This document shows positions 1 through 11,634 of a DNA stretch of 64,000 nt, piece after piece (position 1 is the stretch's first letter; each line of letters opens with the position of its first letter). Under the pieces are notes generated by a model that was not told the origin of the DNA, ran no database searches, and saw only the letters and a program-made list of their open reading frames with translations. The position numbers and the translations under genes are program-made. Source of the stretch: Entoloma clypeatum (lineage: Eukaryota > Basidiomycota > Agaricomycetes > Agaricales > Entolomataceae); NCBI GenBank assembly GCA_963565915.1, contig OY751494.1:806001-870000 (forward strand), in the 5' to 3' direction.

Positions 1-15
1 GGCTCCAATCATATA

Positions 16-315
16 TCAGCTCTTCGTTGATGGCAATGGCGAGTTTGAGGCCTTTGATAGCCAGCCGAATACGTCGATTTTTGATGATGAGGGTGCTGGT
101 GTAATTCCCGAGAATTTGTTTCTCCTCAGGGCTGGGGGCGACGGGAGGTTGGACAGCGAATGAAGCCGGATGTGCATCTGGCGATGAAGGAGGTCGGCAA
201 GGGAAGTTTTGAGGGCATGGATTTGGTCTCTCATGGAGAGTGCTTCGTTCATGAGAGCAGTGATGGCAGGGTTGATGTCGGTGGTGGAAGTGGAGGTAGT
301 GGTGGTGTTGGACAT
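16..315 (-). CDS. small ORF downstream of Gypsy-1 pol, unknown product
   Basis: This is a 99-codon frame after the chromodomain end of pol, with a Ser/Thr-rich N terminus and a predicted helical middle (around MNEALSMRDQIHALKTSL). I do not recognise a domain. Its position suggests a third ORF of Gypsy-1, or the start of a gag from another element. The left edge of the window prevents a decision. Confidence 0.4.
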   Translation of the reverse strand: MSNTTTTSTSTTDINPAITALMNEALSMRDQIHALKTSLADLLHRQMHIRLHSLSNLPSPPALRRNKFSGITPAPSSSKIDVFGWLSKASNSPLPSTKS

Positions 316-425
316 GGCAGCGAGGATGGTTGAAAGATAGAAGAAGAATGGGGAGGCTATATTTGGCAGGGGAGTAGACTAGAGTGGGGAACTCAGTGTG
401 TGTTTGACTGATGAGGTCGGTACTG

Positions 426-1185
426 TCATAGATTTCGAAGGAAATCTTGGATCAGATCTTGAGTGTTCTGAACATTTGTCCAAGGTTCCCATGTGTTCTC
501 TTCTGGGCCATATCCTTCCCATTGGACGAGGTACTGAATCTTTCCACGGAACTTCTGACATCTTCCAAGTCTTTGGAAGGTCAAGAAGGTACGTGCTAGC
601 CCCTTTCTTCTCGAGGACTTTGAATGGTCCATGACAGAGTGCATCAAGTTTCTTTGAGGGGTGATCGGTCCTGATGTTAGTCCCTTCTAGCCACATCTTA
701 TCTCCAATGTGGTAGTCCCGAGACGGACTTCGTTGTGTGTCAACTGACTTCTTCATCTGATCCTGTGCTTGTTTCAGCGCTGCATTGGCTTCTTCTTGTG
801 CCTGTTTGAGTCTCTTCAAGAAGTTGTTGGCAGCCGGATTGGTATCTTCTAACACAAGTTCTCCCTTCCAAGGATGTAAACCATAGTTGAGGTAGAATGG
901 GGTGTGCTTCGTCGCCTGATGTTCCTTGTCATTGTACTGGAACTCTGCGATTGCGATCCACTCAGCCCAATCATCCTGTAGATGGTTGACAAAGTTCTGT
1001 AAGAACACCTCCGTTTCCTGATGCCATCACTCGGCCTGTCCATTGGTCTGTGGGTGGTATGTGGTGGACAGATTCCTCTTGATCCCTAACATGCGGCAGA
1101 GTATCTCCATGAACTTCGCGGCGAACTGGGGTCCCCTATCGCTGATGATCTTCTTGGGGATCCCATGAAGCTTCCATATCTGATC
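426..1185 (-). pseudogene. Gypsy-1 integrase C-terminal half and chromodomain
   Basis: The frame after the MITE resumes with the second integrase Asp region ([13 protein letters not shown]) and the [13 protein letters not shown] block, in which the catalytic Glu lies. A TGA follows directly where an Arg codon is expected (QAE-stop-WHQE). The rest of the integrase C-terminal domain follows (AEFQYNDKEHQATKHTPFYL, then GPFKVLEKKG). A short chromodomain (YLVQWEGYGPEENTWEPW) lies in another frame at about 430-560. The spacer usually found between the two is missing, so a deletion plus frameshift lies near 565. Chromodomains of this type are known to direct integration to heterochromatin. Confidence 0.8.
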
Positions 1186-1683
1186 TAGTGTTTTGAAGTC
1201 GAGTCTCAAAGACCTAGAACTGAACCAGAACCAGACTGGTAAAGACTGGTGAGAGACTGGACTGCAGTCTCAAGTTTCAGATTTTTGAGGATTGACCAGT
1301 CTCAGGTTCTTCAAATTTTGGAAAAAAAGAAGACTGGTTCAACACCAGTCTTGATTTGAGACTCAAAAAATGTAAACTGGTCATAGGTTCATACAGGTTC
1401 ATATGGGTTCACATAGATTTTGTTCATCAAAGCTTCTATGAAACATTTTGAAATGTGTTATAAATGATATTTTGAAACAGTTTTAATAAATTGGAAAATA
1501 ACCAGTTTAAACCAGTTCAAACCAGTCCTGGTTTACTTTTTTGAGAGAGGAAAGACTGGTTCACCAGTCTTTGACCAGTCCAGTCCTGGTTTCAGTTTTT
1601 TGGAGAAACCACTCAACCAGTCTTGGTTCTAGGTTCTTAATTTTTGGGCAAAAAACCGGACTGGACTGGACTTTCAAACACTA
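1186..1683. mobile_element. 498-bp hAT-type MITE inside the Gypsy-1 integrase
   Basis: The ends are inverted (TAGTGTTTTGAAGTC against TAGTGTTTGAAAGTC) and the element is flanked by a perfect 8-bp duplication ATCTGATC at 1178-1185 and 1684-1691. An 8-bp duplication and TAGTG-type ends fit the hAT superfamily. The interior is non-coding and full of ACTGGT/ACCAGT motifs on both strands, probably subterminal transposase-binding repeats. Removing it rejoins the integrase frame (KIYWDQI to [10 protein letters not shown]), which proves insertion into a pre-existing Gypsy-1. Confidence 0.88.
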
Positions 1684-4407
1684 ATCTGATCCCAATAGAT
1701 CTTGGCTAATCCTTCAGCCAATAATTCCATGGTTGTTGGAATGAGGTGAAGCATCTTCAAATGTCTATCCGTGATGACCAGAATTGCATTTTTTCCATCA
1801 GATTCTGGTATCGGTCCCACAACGTCAATCCCTATGTCTTCCCATGGGTGACTTGGTGCTGCATGGGGATGTAACGGAGTATGTCCCTTCTGTCGGTTGA
1901 TCTTGTTGCGTTGACAAGTGTTGCAACCTTTCACATACTTCTTCACATCATCAGGATGGTAGGCCACCAGTAGGTGCAAGTGAGGAGTTCATGTGTTTGG
2001 TACTGTCCTGGATGTCCAGCCACTGGTGCATCATGTGATTCAAACATCAACTCTTGTTGTAATTGTGGATCTGGTGGGACATAGACTCGTTCTCCTGCAT
2101 AGGTGATCCCATTTTCCTGCTGATACCAATGAGGATTCTTTTTTAGGCCCTGCGCTACTTCTGTCTCCATGCAGTTCGAAGCCTTGATGTGTGCGATCCA
2201 TGGGTTTTTGATGGTTGTGATGTTTCCAATCTTGATGGAATCAGATGTTTCACCCCCTTCAAAGAATTGTTCCTCCGTGAACATCTCCATTTGTACCACA
2301 TCTTCTGATTCCAACCATTTCAAGAATAGTCCCTCTTTGAGCATTTGGTCACTGTCTTGTGGTTCGAGTTCCGCTTTATACCAGGGTAAGCGTGACAGGA
2401 TGTCTGCTTTCGCATTGGTCTTGCTGGGCACATGCCGTAATTCAAAGTCATAGTCTTGTAACTACATTTTTCAGCGTCGCTGTCATTGATTTAGGTCCTG
2501 AGGGTGACAGAAATATTCCAGGTTCTTGTGATCGGTCAAGATCTCGAAACATTCCCTGGCTTCAAGCAGATAGTGTCTCCAATCTTTCAATGCTTCCATG
2601 ACCGCCAGGAGTTCCTTGTCATATATCTCGTAATTCTGTTCAGCCACAGACATGGTCTGCGACAAGAATGCGATGGGATGCCATTTGTTGTCTTGCTTCT
2701 GAGAGAGTACCGCTCCAATGGCATAGCCCAATGCATCGGTTTCAACCCTGAACTGTCCCTCTGGTTTCGGTAATGCCAAGACTGGTGCTGATGTAATTGC
2801 CCATATGAGACCTTCAAAGGCTTGCTGCTCTGTTGGTCCCCAAGTAAATGCTGTACCGCGGTGAGAGGTTTCGCAATGTTTGAGTACCCTTCAATAAAAT
2901 GTTGATAGAAGTTAGCAAATCCAAGGAACCTCTGAACTTCCTTTTTTGATGTGGGTGCTCGCCAGTTTTGGATCATATCCACCTTTTCAGTTTCCATCTT
3001 GACACGTCCCTCACCAACCACATATCCCAATATAGGACATTTTGTTACTTCCCATAAACACTTCGTCTCTTTTAGGAACAAATCATTGTCCGATAGGATC
3101 TGTAGGATTTCTTTGGTGTTTTGTGTGAGTTCTTCCTTGGTTTTACTGATAACCACAATGTCATCCATGTAGATCACACAGATACGTCGGCGGATCTGGT
3201 CCCGGAATAGACTAGCCATCATTCGAGAGAACATTCCCGGGGAGTTGCAAAGACCGAAAAACATGACCAATGGTTCGAACAATCCTCGACTGGTGAGGAA
3301 GGCGGCCTTCCATTCATCGCCTTCCTTAATCCGGACATTGTTGTAACCCCACATGATGTCCATTTTATTGAAGTAGCCTGCATCTTTCAGCACATCCAAG
3401 AGGTCGGAGATGCGTGGGAGTGGGAACTTGTCTTTGACCGTAAATTTGTTGACCATGTGGTAATCTTGTACCAATCATTTGGAGCCATCCTTCTTGTTGA
3501 TGAAGAAGCAAGGGGAGGCATAAGGGGATTTGGATGGGTGGATCTTTCCAGTTGCTAGACCTTCATTGATGAATGCGTCCAATTCCTCTTGTTCCTTTTG
3601 TGTCATGGGATATGTATTTCCCCCTAGTTCCTTTGGTGCGTCTGGTGTAAGTTCGATACCATGGTCCCATTCCCTTTCCTTTGGGATCTTATCAAAGTTC
3701 TCCTTCTCAAACAGGTGAGCAAACCGATCAACATATGAGGGTCGTTTGGTTGTGGAAGGTGGTGTAGGAGTGACAGCTTCCAAGATAGGGTCTCCAGGTT
3801 TCCATTTCTGACTTGACTTCTTTGGTGCATCTTTGTCGCGTACTTCAACCATGCAAACCCGGTGTTTGCGACCATCAAGGTTAACCTTGAAATCCAAATG
3901 TTTGGTTCGACATGTAGTTGGGCACCGGTTAAATGTTACCGTGCCAGTTGTCCAATTGATTGTGGGGTTGTGGTGTACCAACCAGTCATGTCCCAGGAGC
4001 ATGTCCATTCTCCCAATGTCCAGTACCATTGCTTCCATGGTTTCCTGATGTGCTCCCAAATCCAGCTTGACTTCGGCAAGTTGGCTCGCTTTCTATTGTT
4101 GATTTGGTGATCCATCCACATTTAGAATTGCTATGGGTGGTATTCCTCACGTGGGGAGGTTCTGTTCGTGTACTATTCTGGGATGGATGCATGTGCGTTC
4201 ACATCCACTGTCAACCTCAGGTCGGATAACCTTTGGTCCTCGTTGTGTTTTGAGCTGAGCTAACAGCCTGATCTCTCGTCTTTTCGGAGGTTTATCTCCC
4301 TTCACAATCTTAGTCGATGCAGCGGCTCGCTTGGCAGGGATGACATAGGTTCTATTGTCTGCAGTCATACAAGGCAAGCAAGTCCGTTTAATAGATAAGG
4401 GTCGCAA
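1684..4407 (-). pseudogene. Gypsy-1 pol: protease, RT, RNase H, integrase N-terminal half
   Basis: Domains in order on the minus strand are: aspartic protease with VDSGCERTCI (about 4190-4220) and LLGHDWLVHHNP; reverse transcriptase with the FFGLCNSPGMF block and the catalytic IYMDDIVVISK (about 3140-3175); RNase H with VETDALGYAIGAVLSQ and the LTDHKNLEYF end; the integrase zinc-binding arm (HDAPVAGHPG through CNTCQR); and the first integrase Asp (IGIDVVGPIP). The frame is broken by TGA near 4148, TAG near 4096, TGA at about 3477 and three stops between 2420 and 2485. Each is one C-to-T or G-to-A change from Arg, Gln or Trp. The gene then runs into the MITE at 1683. Confidence 0.88.
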
Positions 4408-4456
4408 CTTAGCGTTGTTTAATCGGACCCTTTGGAAAAATCCTTCTCGTCGGCTT

Positions 4457-5392
4457 CTAAGATTGTGGTTTCATCATTCTCGGCGTCTTTCTCGGACACC
4501 TTCCTAACCCTTCCGGAGTGTGGCAGTTGCGCGCACTATGGCCTTCTTGGTCACAGTTGAAACACTTGCGACCATCTTTCTTCTTTGGAGCGCTACAGTC
4601 TTTAGCCAGATGACCGAAGCATTGACAGTTGTAGCAACGGGCTACTCCTGCTTTGTCAATCTCCATGGCCTTGCCCTGACCACCATAAGTGGTACCCGAT
4701 CCGGTGCGCATGTCACCGCCACCTCGGATGACCAGTGCGTGTCCTTCCATCTGTTGTCCCTTGTTTTGGATCTCCTTTGCGTAATCGGTGTACGTCTTGC
4801 CATCACTAGCCACTTGTTCAGAGATTCTGTGGTTGATGTTCTTCTCTAGGATGTATTTCCCAGTTTCTTCACCAAGGTTTGACAGCTTCAAGAGTTCTTT
4901 GAATTCATCGAAGAATTCATCAACGGTGCATTTCTCTTGTTTCAGGACTTCGAGTCTTGCTTTGGCAGCGACCGATTTGTTGGCGATGGAGAATCGTGTG
5001 GCGATATCATCGGAAAAACCTAGCCAGGTGATGTTCTCGTTGTCAACAGCAAGAGCGTCTAACTTGTTACTGGCCCAGTGCCTGCCGGACCCTTCCATCA
5101 TGCGGGATAGTACTGCAAGAATCTTCTGATCATCTGTGAGGCTCTTTTGGAACCTGATGTATAGTTTGGTGGCTTTCCACCACTCGTCAAAGGTGTATCT
5201 GTCCTTGAACATCCCAGGATCCTTGATGATCTTGGATGTATCCATTGTTTGTACTGCTGGAGCTTCTGCCATGTCTAGAGTCTGCGGAGGAGGAGAGGAG
5301 TCAGCTTGTTGGGATGAAGATGGGGTTCGGGATACAGGTAAGGATTGAAAATGAGTCCCTGTTCTAGGCGTCTGTTCGATATCTGACTGCAC
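4457..5392 (-). CDS. Gypsy-1 gag
   Basis: This is an uninterrupted 311-codon frame. The N terminus is Pro/Ser-rich. The middle is a retrotransposon gag capsid domain (DRYTFDEWWKATKLYIRFQ to about residue 190). The C terminus has two CCHC knuckles (CYNCQCFGHLAKDC and CFNCDQEGHSARNC). The start chosen is the first ATG of the open frame; an upstream extension through the leader is possible. The product would package element RNA in cytoplasmic particles. It is the only Gypsy-1 gene without an internal stop. Confidence 0.85.
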   Translation of the reverse strand: MQSDIEQTPRTGTHFQSLPVSRTPSSSQQADSSPPPQTLDMAEAPAVQTMDTSKIIKDPGMFKDRYTFDEWWKATKLYIRFQKSLTDDQKILAVLSRMMEGSGRHWASNKLDALAVDNENITWLGFSDDIATRFSIANKSVAAKARLEVLKQEKCTVDEFFDEFKELLKLSNLGEETGKYILEKNINHRISEQVASDGKTYTDYAKEIQNKGQQMEGHALVIRGGGDMRTGSGTTYGGQGKAMEIDKAGVARCYNCQCFGHLAKDCSAPKKKDGRKCFNCDQEGHSARNCHTPEGLGRCPRKTPRMMKPQS

Positions 5393-6056
5393 GGAGTCAA
5401 AAGTAAATTTGTCAGGGGACTTGTCGGTGGAATCAGTGGCAAAATGTTCAGAATATTTCCTCTGTAAATCTCTAAGGAATCTCTGTTCCTGCGCATCTGT
5501 TGGTCGCGAGAAGGGGTCAAGTCTCTCGTTCCGTGCCCAACGGTTGTACTTGATCTGTTGCTCTTTGGTGGTGAAGTGGGCGTAGATCTACTGCTTCGAG
5601 TAAGACGTGATGATGTGGCTCTGGGATGTCTCGATGTGAGCGTCCTAATCAATCTTCTGATAACAGTTGTCTGGACACCGATAAACTCTCTGATCTCTGT
5701 GATCTGACCTGTCTGTGGTCCTTCTTGAACGCGAAAGCTTTCGAGTTCGTTCTGTCAGGCATTATAGCACGTGATCTGGTGTTGCTGAGCAAGATGGATG
5801 CTCTCTGCTATCTCGCCGTGGGGGCAATGCTCGTCGTTGTCTAGTTCTTCATCAAGCACCTGCTGTAGGATGCGACGGACCTCTGATTCGATGTACTGCT
5901 GGATGAGCGTAAAATCGATACTGTCTCGAGGACTTAGCTCCTCCTGTCAGGCTTCTGGCGTGCTGAATGGGTTACTGGTGAAGTCTTCAAAGAAGTGCAA
6001 CGTCTTGACTCGTCTGGTAGTTGCTCTCTTTGCTCTGGGCGAACCTAACGAGATTT
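5393..6056 (-). other. Gypsy-1 leader, no gene recognised
   Basis: This is the untranslated leader between gag and the point where Copia-1 entered. Short open frames exist on both strands but none shows a domain. The sequence joins 14375-14386 on the other side of Copia-1 and then the LTR. Confidence 0.6.
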
Positions 6057-6366
6057 TGTTGAAACTTTTCCCATCACGTAGATTAGATTAGATTAGATTA
6101 CATCACGTGACCTTTACATATCTTCATTACATACTTGTTTGGTTGGTACAAACAGTAGTACGGTATATAAGACCAGGAAACTGTCAATATCAACAAGTTG
6201 TCTCTTGACTCTTAACCGCCTCCATCGCTCTTACCAGCCTCAACCGCTCTCACCAGCCTCACCCTCTCCAACCTATGTAAGTGGTCAGAACGGTATCGTA
6301 GAGTACTTCCACTGTAACCGGTTGCTTCAGTACACTTGCGGCTAGCGCCCAGGTGGAACTTCAACA
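6057..6366 (+). repeat. Copia-1 5' LTR
   Basis: It carries a tandem GATTA run, a TCACGTGA palindrome that could bind a bHLH factor, and a TATA box (TATATAA at 6164-6170). It matches 14065-14374 except for C/T near its end, in a CpG. Confidence 0.93.
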
Positions 6367-6729
6367 GGTTATGGGCCCCGGATAGCAGAGGGACTTGGGA
6401 AACGCTGGCAACAGCGAGTACCTGCCCACTCTACCCTGGTTGGCAAAGAACCGATCGAAAGATCTAGGTTCTGAGTCATACTTCTTCACATATGAACCTG
6501 GGAACGTCATTACGACAAGTACCTGTCATGAGACGTCCCTAAGGGGATTGACCTAGTACACTTCATGTGGAAAACGTTGATCGCACCTTATACGTTTCTG
6601 ACATATAAAAGGGTTTTCCCGTGACCGCTATTCCTAGAGGGAATATGTCATAAGGAATCATTTAATTGTTTTCTTGAATCATATTCATAACACATCACTA
6701 ATTGGGAACCCTTTTTAGATCCATCTACA
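6367..6729 (+). other. Copia-1 leader
   Basis: This is the non-coding leader between the LTR and gag. The bases next to the LTR (GGTTATGGGCCCCGG) should be the primer-binding site. They are repeated at the same place in Copia-2 (21433-21447, minus strand). No other gene is visible. Confidence 0.6.
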
Positions 6730-9115
6730 ATGTCTACCTCTCGCTCTGCTCTTGACACGATCGCCCCCTTTGACGGCATCGACTACAGGAGCTGGGCCGA
6801 AAAAATGAAGTCTTACCTCCTCCATCAAGGAGTCTGGCGCCTTGTCTCTGGCGACATCCCCCGCCCTGTCATCGCCGACTTCACCACCACAGTCTCCACC
6901 CCTGGGGCCACTGCTGCTGCTCCCCCTGTGCTGGCTACCACGGTCAACCAGCCCGGCTTCCGCAAGGAAGAAAAAGCCTGGATCAGGGACGATGACGTAG
7001 CTCTTGGGGCGATACGCCTGAAGGTCTCCGAGGCGATCAGACGCCACATCAAGGACGCCACTTCCTCGAAAGACGCCTGGAAGTCATTAAAGGATGCCTA
7101 CTCCAAGGTATCCCCGGCTGTCATCTTCGGCGACTTCAAGGCCGCCGCCACCTACAAGCTCTCTGGATGCGACCCCATCCCCGAAATCGAACGCCTGGGG
7201 TCTCTTTTCGCTCGGCTCGCCGATTCGAACTTTGACGTCCCCGATCTGATGCAGGCAATGATCCTGGCAAATGCAATTCCCGACGCCTGGTCGTCACTGT
7301 CCACCGCCCTCTTCCAGGTCTATGACGCCGACGATTTCACCTACAAGGCCGTCGCCGAGAGCATCATCTCTGAATATCGGCGCAAATATGCAATTGGGTC
7401 TACTTGGGCGTCCAACGAGCAGGCCCGGAAAATCTCCGGGACAAAGCGTAAGGGGCAGGACCCCAAATGGGAAAGGCAGCACAAGCCGAGTACCTCGCAG
7501 AACGATGCTGACGAGCAGCCCAACTCGGCCAACCCAAGTACCGCTTCTGAGAAGAAGAAGGGAAAGGGACGTTGGCGCAATCAGAAGAAAAGCGCTAACA
7601 ATGCGGACAACACGTCCGATCATGTGGAAGAAACAGTTGAGTTCGTTGCTCCTGCTATTCACTTCCCCCCTCTTCCGGCACCGTCCTTCACAACCGTCAC
7701 TGGTCGCGGGAAAACGATAAGTACCGCGCAGCCCGATTCCGCAAAGATGCAGTCGCTCCTGCAACGAATGAACCCCCCTCCGTCACAGTACACCGGGCTT
7801 CCTTCTGGAAAACCATCCGTGTGGAAAAAGAACGACCATGTCCGCAAACTCGCGCGCGGCATTGGTGCTCCCCCCTCAGGATCGAATCTTCGTATCCTAG
7901 ACACCATCATTCCTGACATCGACGAAAGGCCGGCTATACAGCGTCGCGTAGCCCCGTCGATAGAAGAATCGCTGGAGATGATGGACATAGACCATCAAAA
8001 CAAGCGAATGGGGCCGGAACAATTCGAGGATGGGCTGATCGAACTTGACGGTTCATCACATCCTTCTCTCAAACTTGACCAAATGGGAAACGCTAATAAT
8101 CACGCACAGACGTTTGAATACACATTAGCTAGTACCGATGCAGATAGTATAGATCTCTTTAGTGATGATCTGTACAAAAAATATATCAAACATTCCGCGT
8201 CCTGCACACACTGCAAAGAGAGAGAACGCGCTCAGTGGATCTTAGATTCCGGCGCATCATTACACTTTACCCATGAGTTCAAAGACTTCGCGTATTACAG
8301 GCCTCTCAAGGCTAAGCGATTTGTCCAAACAGCTGCAAAGGGAAAGAAACTGGAAATTCTCGGAGTTGGGGCCGTTCCAGTACGGCATACCCTAAATGGG
8401 GAAACTAAAACCCATCTCCTACGACCGGTATTTTATATTCCGGATATGGACACACGTCTACTGTCGCTAGGCGTCTTCCTTAACCATGGTTACAAAGTTG
8501 ATGGAATGCGTGGAGAAATTAATATCTCTAAAGGGCTGAACAAAATACAGTTTTCGCCCCATTTTATCGGACAAACCATTTATTGGTTAGACACTGAAAT
8601 ACGCTATGACCAAATCCACGCGATCTCTAGCGAAATCACTGTTGAAACCTGGCATAAACGCCTTGGCCACCCAAATGACCAGGCGCTCAATAAGATTCCC
8701 ACTAGTACCAAAGGAGTACCCAAAACGTTAGTACGTGAGAAATCACAGGAAAGCTGCACGGGGTGTCTAAAAGGGAAAATGCCAAATCAATCTTATCCTA
8801 ACTCGATGACAAGGGCTGTCAAACCCTTTGATTTGATCCATTCGGATTTAAAGCAGATATCCACGGCATCGTACCACAAGTACAAATATTTCCTTACCTT
8901 TTTGGACGATTTTTCATCCCATGTCTGGGTCGTCTTGCTTAGGAAGAAGTCAGGCGCCATCACGGCGCTGAAACAATTCCTTGCGATGATCCAGAATCAA
9001 TTTGCCGCTACCCCTAAAAAGTGGCGGGTTGATGGAGGTGGAGAATTTGACGAATACAAGGATGTACTTGCCGATCATGGAATTCTGATCGATGTCACGC
9101 TCCCATATCAGCACC

Positions 9116-11634
9116 TTTTTTTTTTTTTTTTTTTTTTTTTTTTGGTCAACAATTTATATAGCGGTATACTAGGGGTACAGTCCGCTTGACATAGAGTAAA
9201 CTACATCGGTCCGAGGACCTACGTACGCAGGAAGAACAAGCGGCGCAAAGCTCCGTCGAGCTGAAAAGTCCTCGCGCCAGGACGGGGGAGTCTGTTATAA
9301 ACAGACGCGTTAGTATGCGCACCCGAGTATTCGGTCGCGCGATACAGGAGCACTCCAACCTTGCGAGGTTGGCCGTTAGCGGCGCTGGGGGGTGTCTGCG
9401 CCCTGCCCCCCAAAGAAGCGCCTGTGCGGTTCTTATCCTTCGATCGCGTTCGCTTGCCAGAGGGGGCTGCACCCCTTTGAACCCAGCGTGCTACCACGCG
9501 ACTACCGCCAACGGTTGTGTTGGGCGTTGGACGATCCCGGAAGGCGAATGCCCCTGGGTTATCCATGATGAATTTCCCGAAGACGTCCCAGATGGGAGAA
9601 TTCCTCGAGAAGGTGGGCATGTCTGGTGGCCTGGTGGGGTGATGCAGACATTTGTAGAAAACGTGGGCGAAGTCCTCGGCGGACCTCTGACCACAGTCGC
9701 ATTGTTCAACTTTGTCACCAATGTTGAACCTATGTCTATAGTGGCCAATTGGGGCGTGGCTGGTGAGGCCGCGGACCATTTGAGCCGTGAGGGATTGGGA
9801 GTGACCCACATCCTTAAGCCATGTACCGCCCTTGAGGTGGGACGGCTTCATACGTTTGGCCCGAGCGTGGTCTTGGCGTCTGACGCACGATCTCGGGAAT
9901 TGGTAGAATCGGCCAACATACTTGGGGGACTGGTACAGGTTGTTCCAGTCACCGAGCATGTCGTCCGTGAATTGCTTTGTATTGAAGTCGAGGGATCTGG
10001 CGGCCGACTCACCACACTCAATGCGAATCGAGGAGGCGAAGTCGTGTACTGCACGGTGAGGTTCGAAGCCATGGTCCGAGCAATCGGGGACATGGTGAAA
10101 GATGATCTTGGAATTCAGACCGGGTTCCTCAAACCAAGGAACCAGGTTACTGATGATAGCGAGCGCAGTTGCCTGCGAGGAGTGGAGATCCGGGTCTGTG
10201 GCGCGCCGAATGGCGTTGACAGAGTCGGTGAAAATATGGATTACTTCCAGTTGAGAGAGACCCCCTAGCAGACTGACCAGGTTCGAGAACCCGTGTCCAA
10301 TGGCTAAGGTTTCAGTGTCATCAGAGACTGCGAGGCCGCCGGCCGCCCAGTCTTTGTCGATGGAGTGCCCCTTGTGCCAGGTTTCCCAGGCTGCAACAGC
10401 TTGGTGGCCCGACGAAAGGGAGGGAACTGCCGCGTCAGTGACAATGACGGCGGATTTGTTGGAGCAGATGTTGGCGTCAAACACCTTGTTAAGGGTGATG
10501 AGGCGCGCCTTTCTGGCTTCGGCACGATCCTTAGCGGTCTTGCCGCGGATAAGGGTGATGTCGTGAATTACGCGTTCAGGGAATCGGTCGAGGACGCGTT
10601 TCCCTGGTTCGTTGTAGTTATTAAAGGGCGATAGGGGGACAGTCACATTTGCACGGTATGCCCAGATATCAACGAGGGGGGATTTAAGGTTGTACATAAA
10701 TTCCGGGGAGTGCCACGGGCGCTTGGAGGGGTCATCCTCGTCGCATACCATGACGGTCATGTGTCTGGGTGCAAGGGAATGCATGCGGACACGGTTTCTG
10801 CAGGAGAGCTTCTTGAGGTGCAAGTGCACCGGAGGCAGGCCGGCAAGTGCTTCGACCGCCCCTGTGGGGGTGGTACGGAAGGCTCCCAGAATCCATAACG
10901 CTGCGCGTCTTTGGACTTTGGAGATAGACTTGACGACACCCTTGTTACGGGCACCGTCGAAGTTCCAAAGATTAGCACCGTATAGCGCGATCGGTAGGAT
11001 ACACGATCGGTACAGGGTGCGTTTGTGTTTGGGAGTGAGTCCATGGACTGAGTTTCCCAGGGATAGTAAGGCTCCCGTTGCTGAGAAGGCCTTAGTGGCA
11101 TACCGTTTCGCGTGCTCAGTAAAGAGTAGCTTGCGGTCGAAGAAGAAGCCCAAGTACCTCCAGAAGGTCTTGGGGACGAGAGGGGAGTCGCCGGCGAAGG
11201 GCGCAAACCAGAGGTCAACCGGGGGGTTATCGTCGCCATTCTTCCTGGAAAAATGGAACGCCTCCGATTTAGAGTGTTCAAGGACAAGCCCGAGGGCTGT
11301 GGTCAGCTCAAACAGACATTTGTATGCCTTTTTTAATTTGGCAAGGTTTTCCTTCCACGTCTCAGATTGGACTATGATGGTCCCGTCGTCGACGTATGAG
11401 ATGAGGCTAGCCTGCGATTGTTCGGCTTGAAATGCGTACATCAGCGGGGCGAGGTAGATGGACGATAGCACAGGGGAGAGGGCAGAGCCCTGACCTACGC
11501 CAATGTCAACAGAGAAAAGGTCTGAGAGGTCGTCCTCCCAGGCATATTGAGTCTGTCTCCCTACTAGGTAATTTGAAAAGAAATCCACGACAGTGTCGGG
11601 GAACCCCATCCTATCTAGTATGAGCGAGATAACC
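9116..11634 (-). mobile_element. 5'-truncated LINE (LINE-1 copy) inside Copia-1
   Basis: The minus-strand poly-A tail appears as a T run from 9116. A target duplication of up to 14 bp (CCCATATCAGCACC) lies at 9102-9115 and 11635-11648, exactly where the Copia-1 integrase frame is cut. The 5' end is missing, typical of target-primed reverse transcription. The last bases before the tail are shared with the copies at 33794-34621 and 35257-36480, so all three are one family. Confidence 0.93.
9219..11634 (-). pseudogene. LINE ORF2 C-terminal part: RT, RNase H-like region, zinc motif
   Basis: This is an open frame of about 800 codons without an upstream start, because the element is 5'-truncated. 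It begins inside the RT fingers/palm. The catalytic motif is SYVDDGTIIV and the thumb includes FWRYLGFFFDRKL. An RNase H-like region follows (IVTDAAVPSL, then IHIFTDSVNAI). A Cys/His cluster (CDCGQRSAEDFAHVFYKC) and a basic C-terminal tail end the protein. No internal stop is present, so the copy is young. Confidence 0.88.

Noticed and set aside
5275..5652. Upstream ORF in the Gypsy-1 leader as a separate gene
   Set aside because: It overlaps the gag start in another frame and has no recognisable features.
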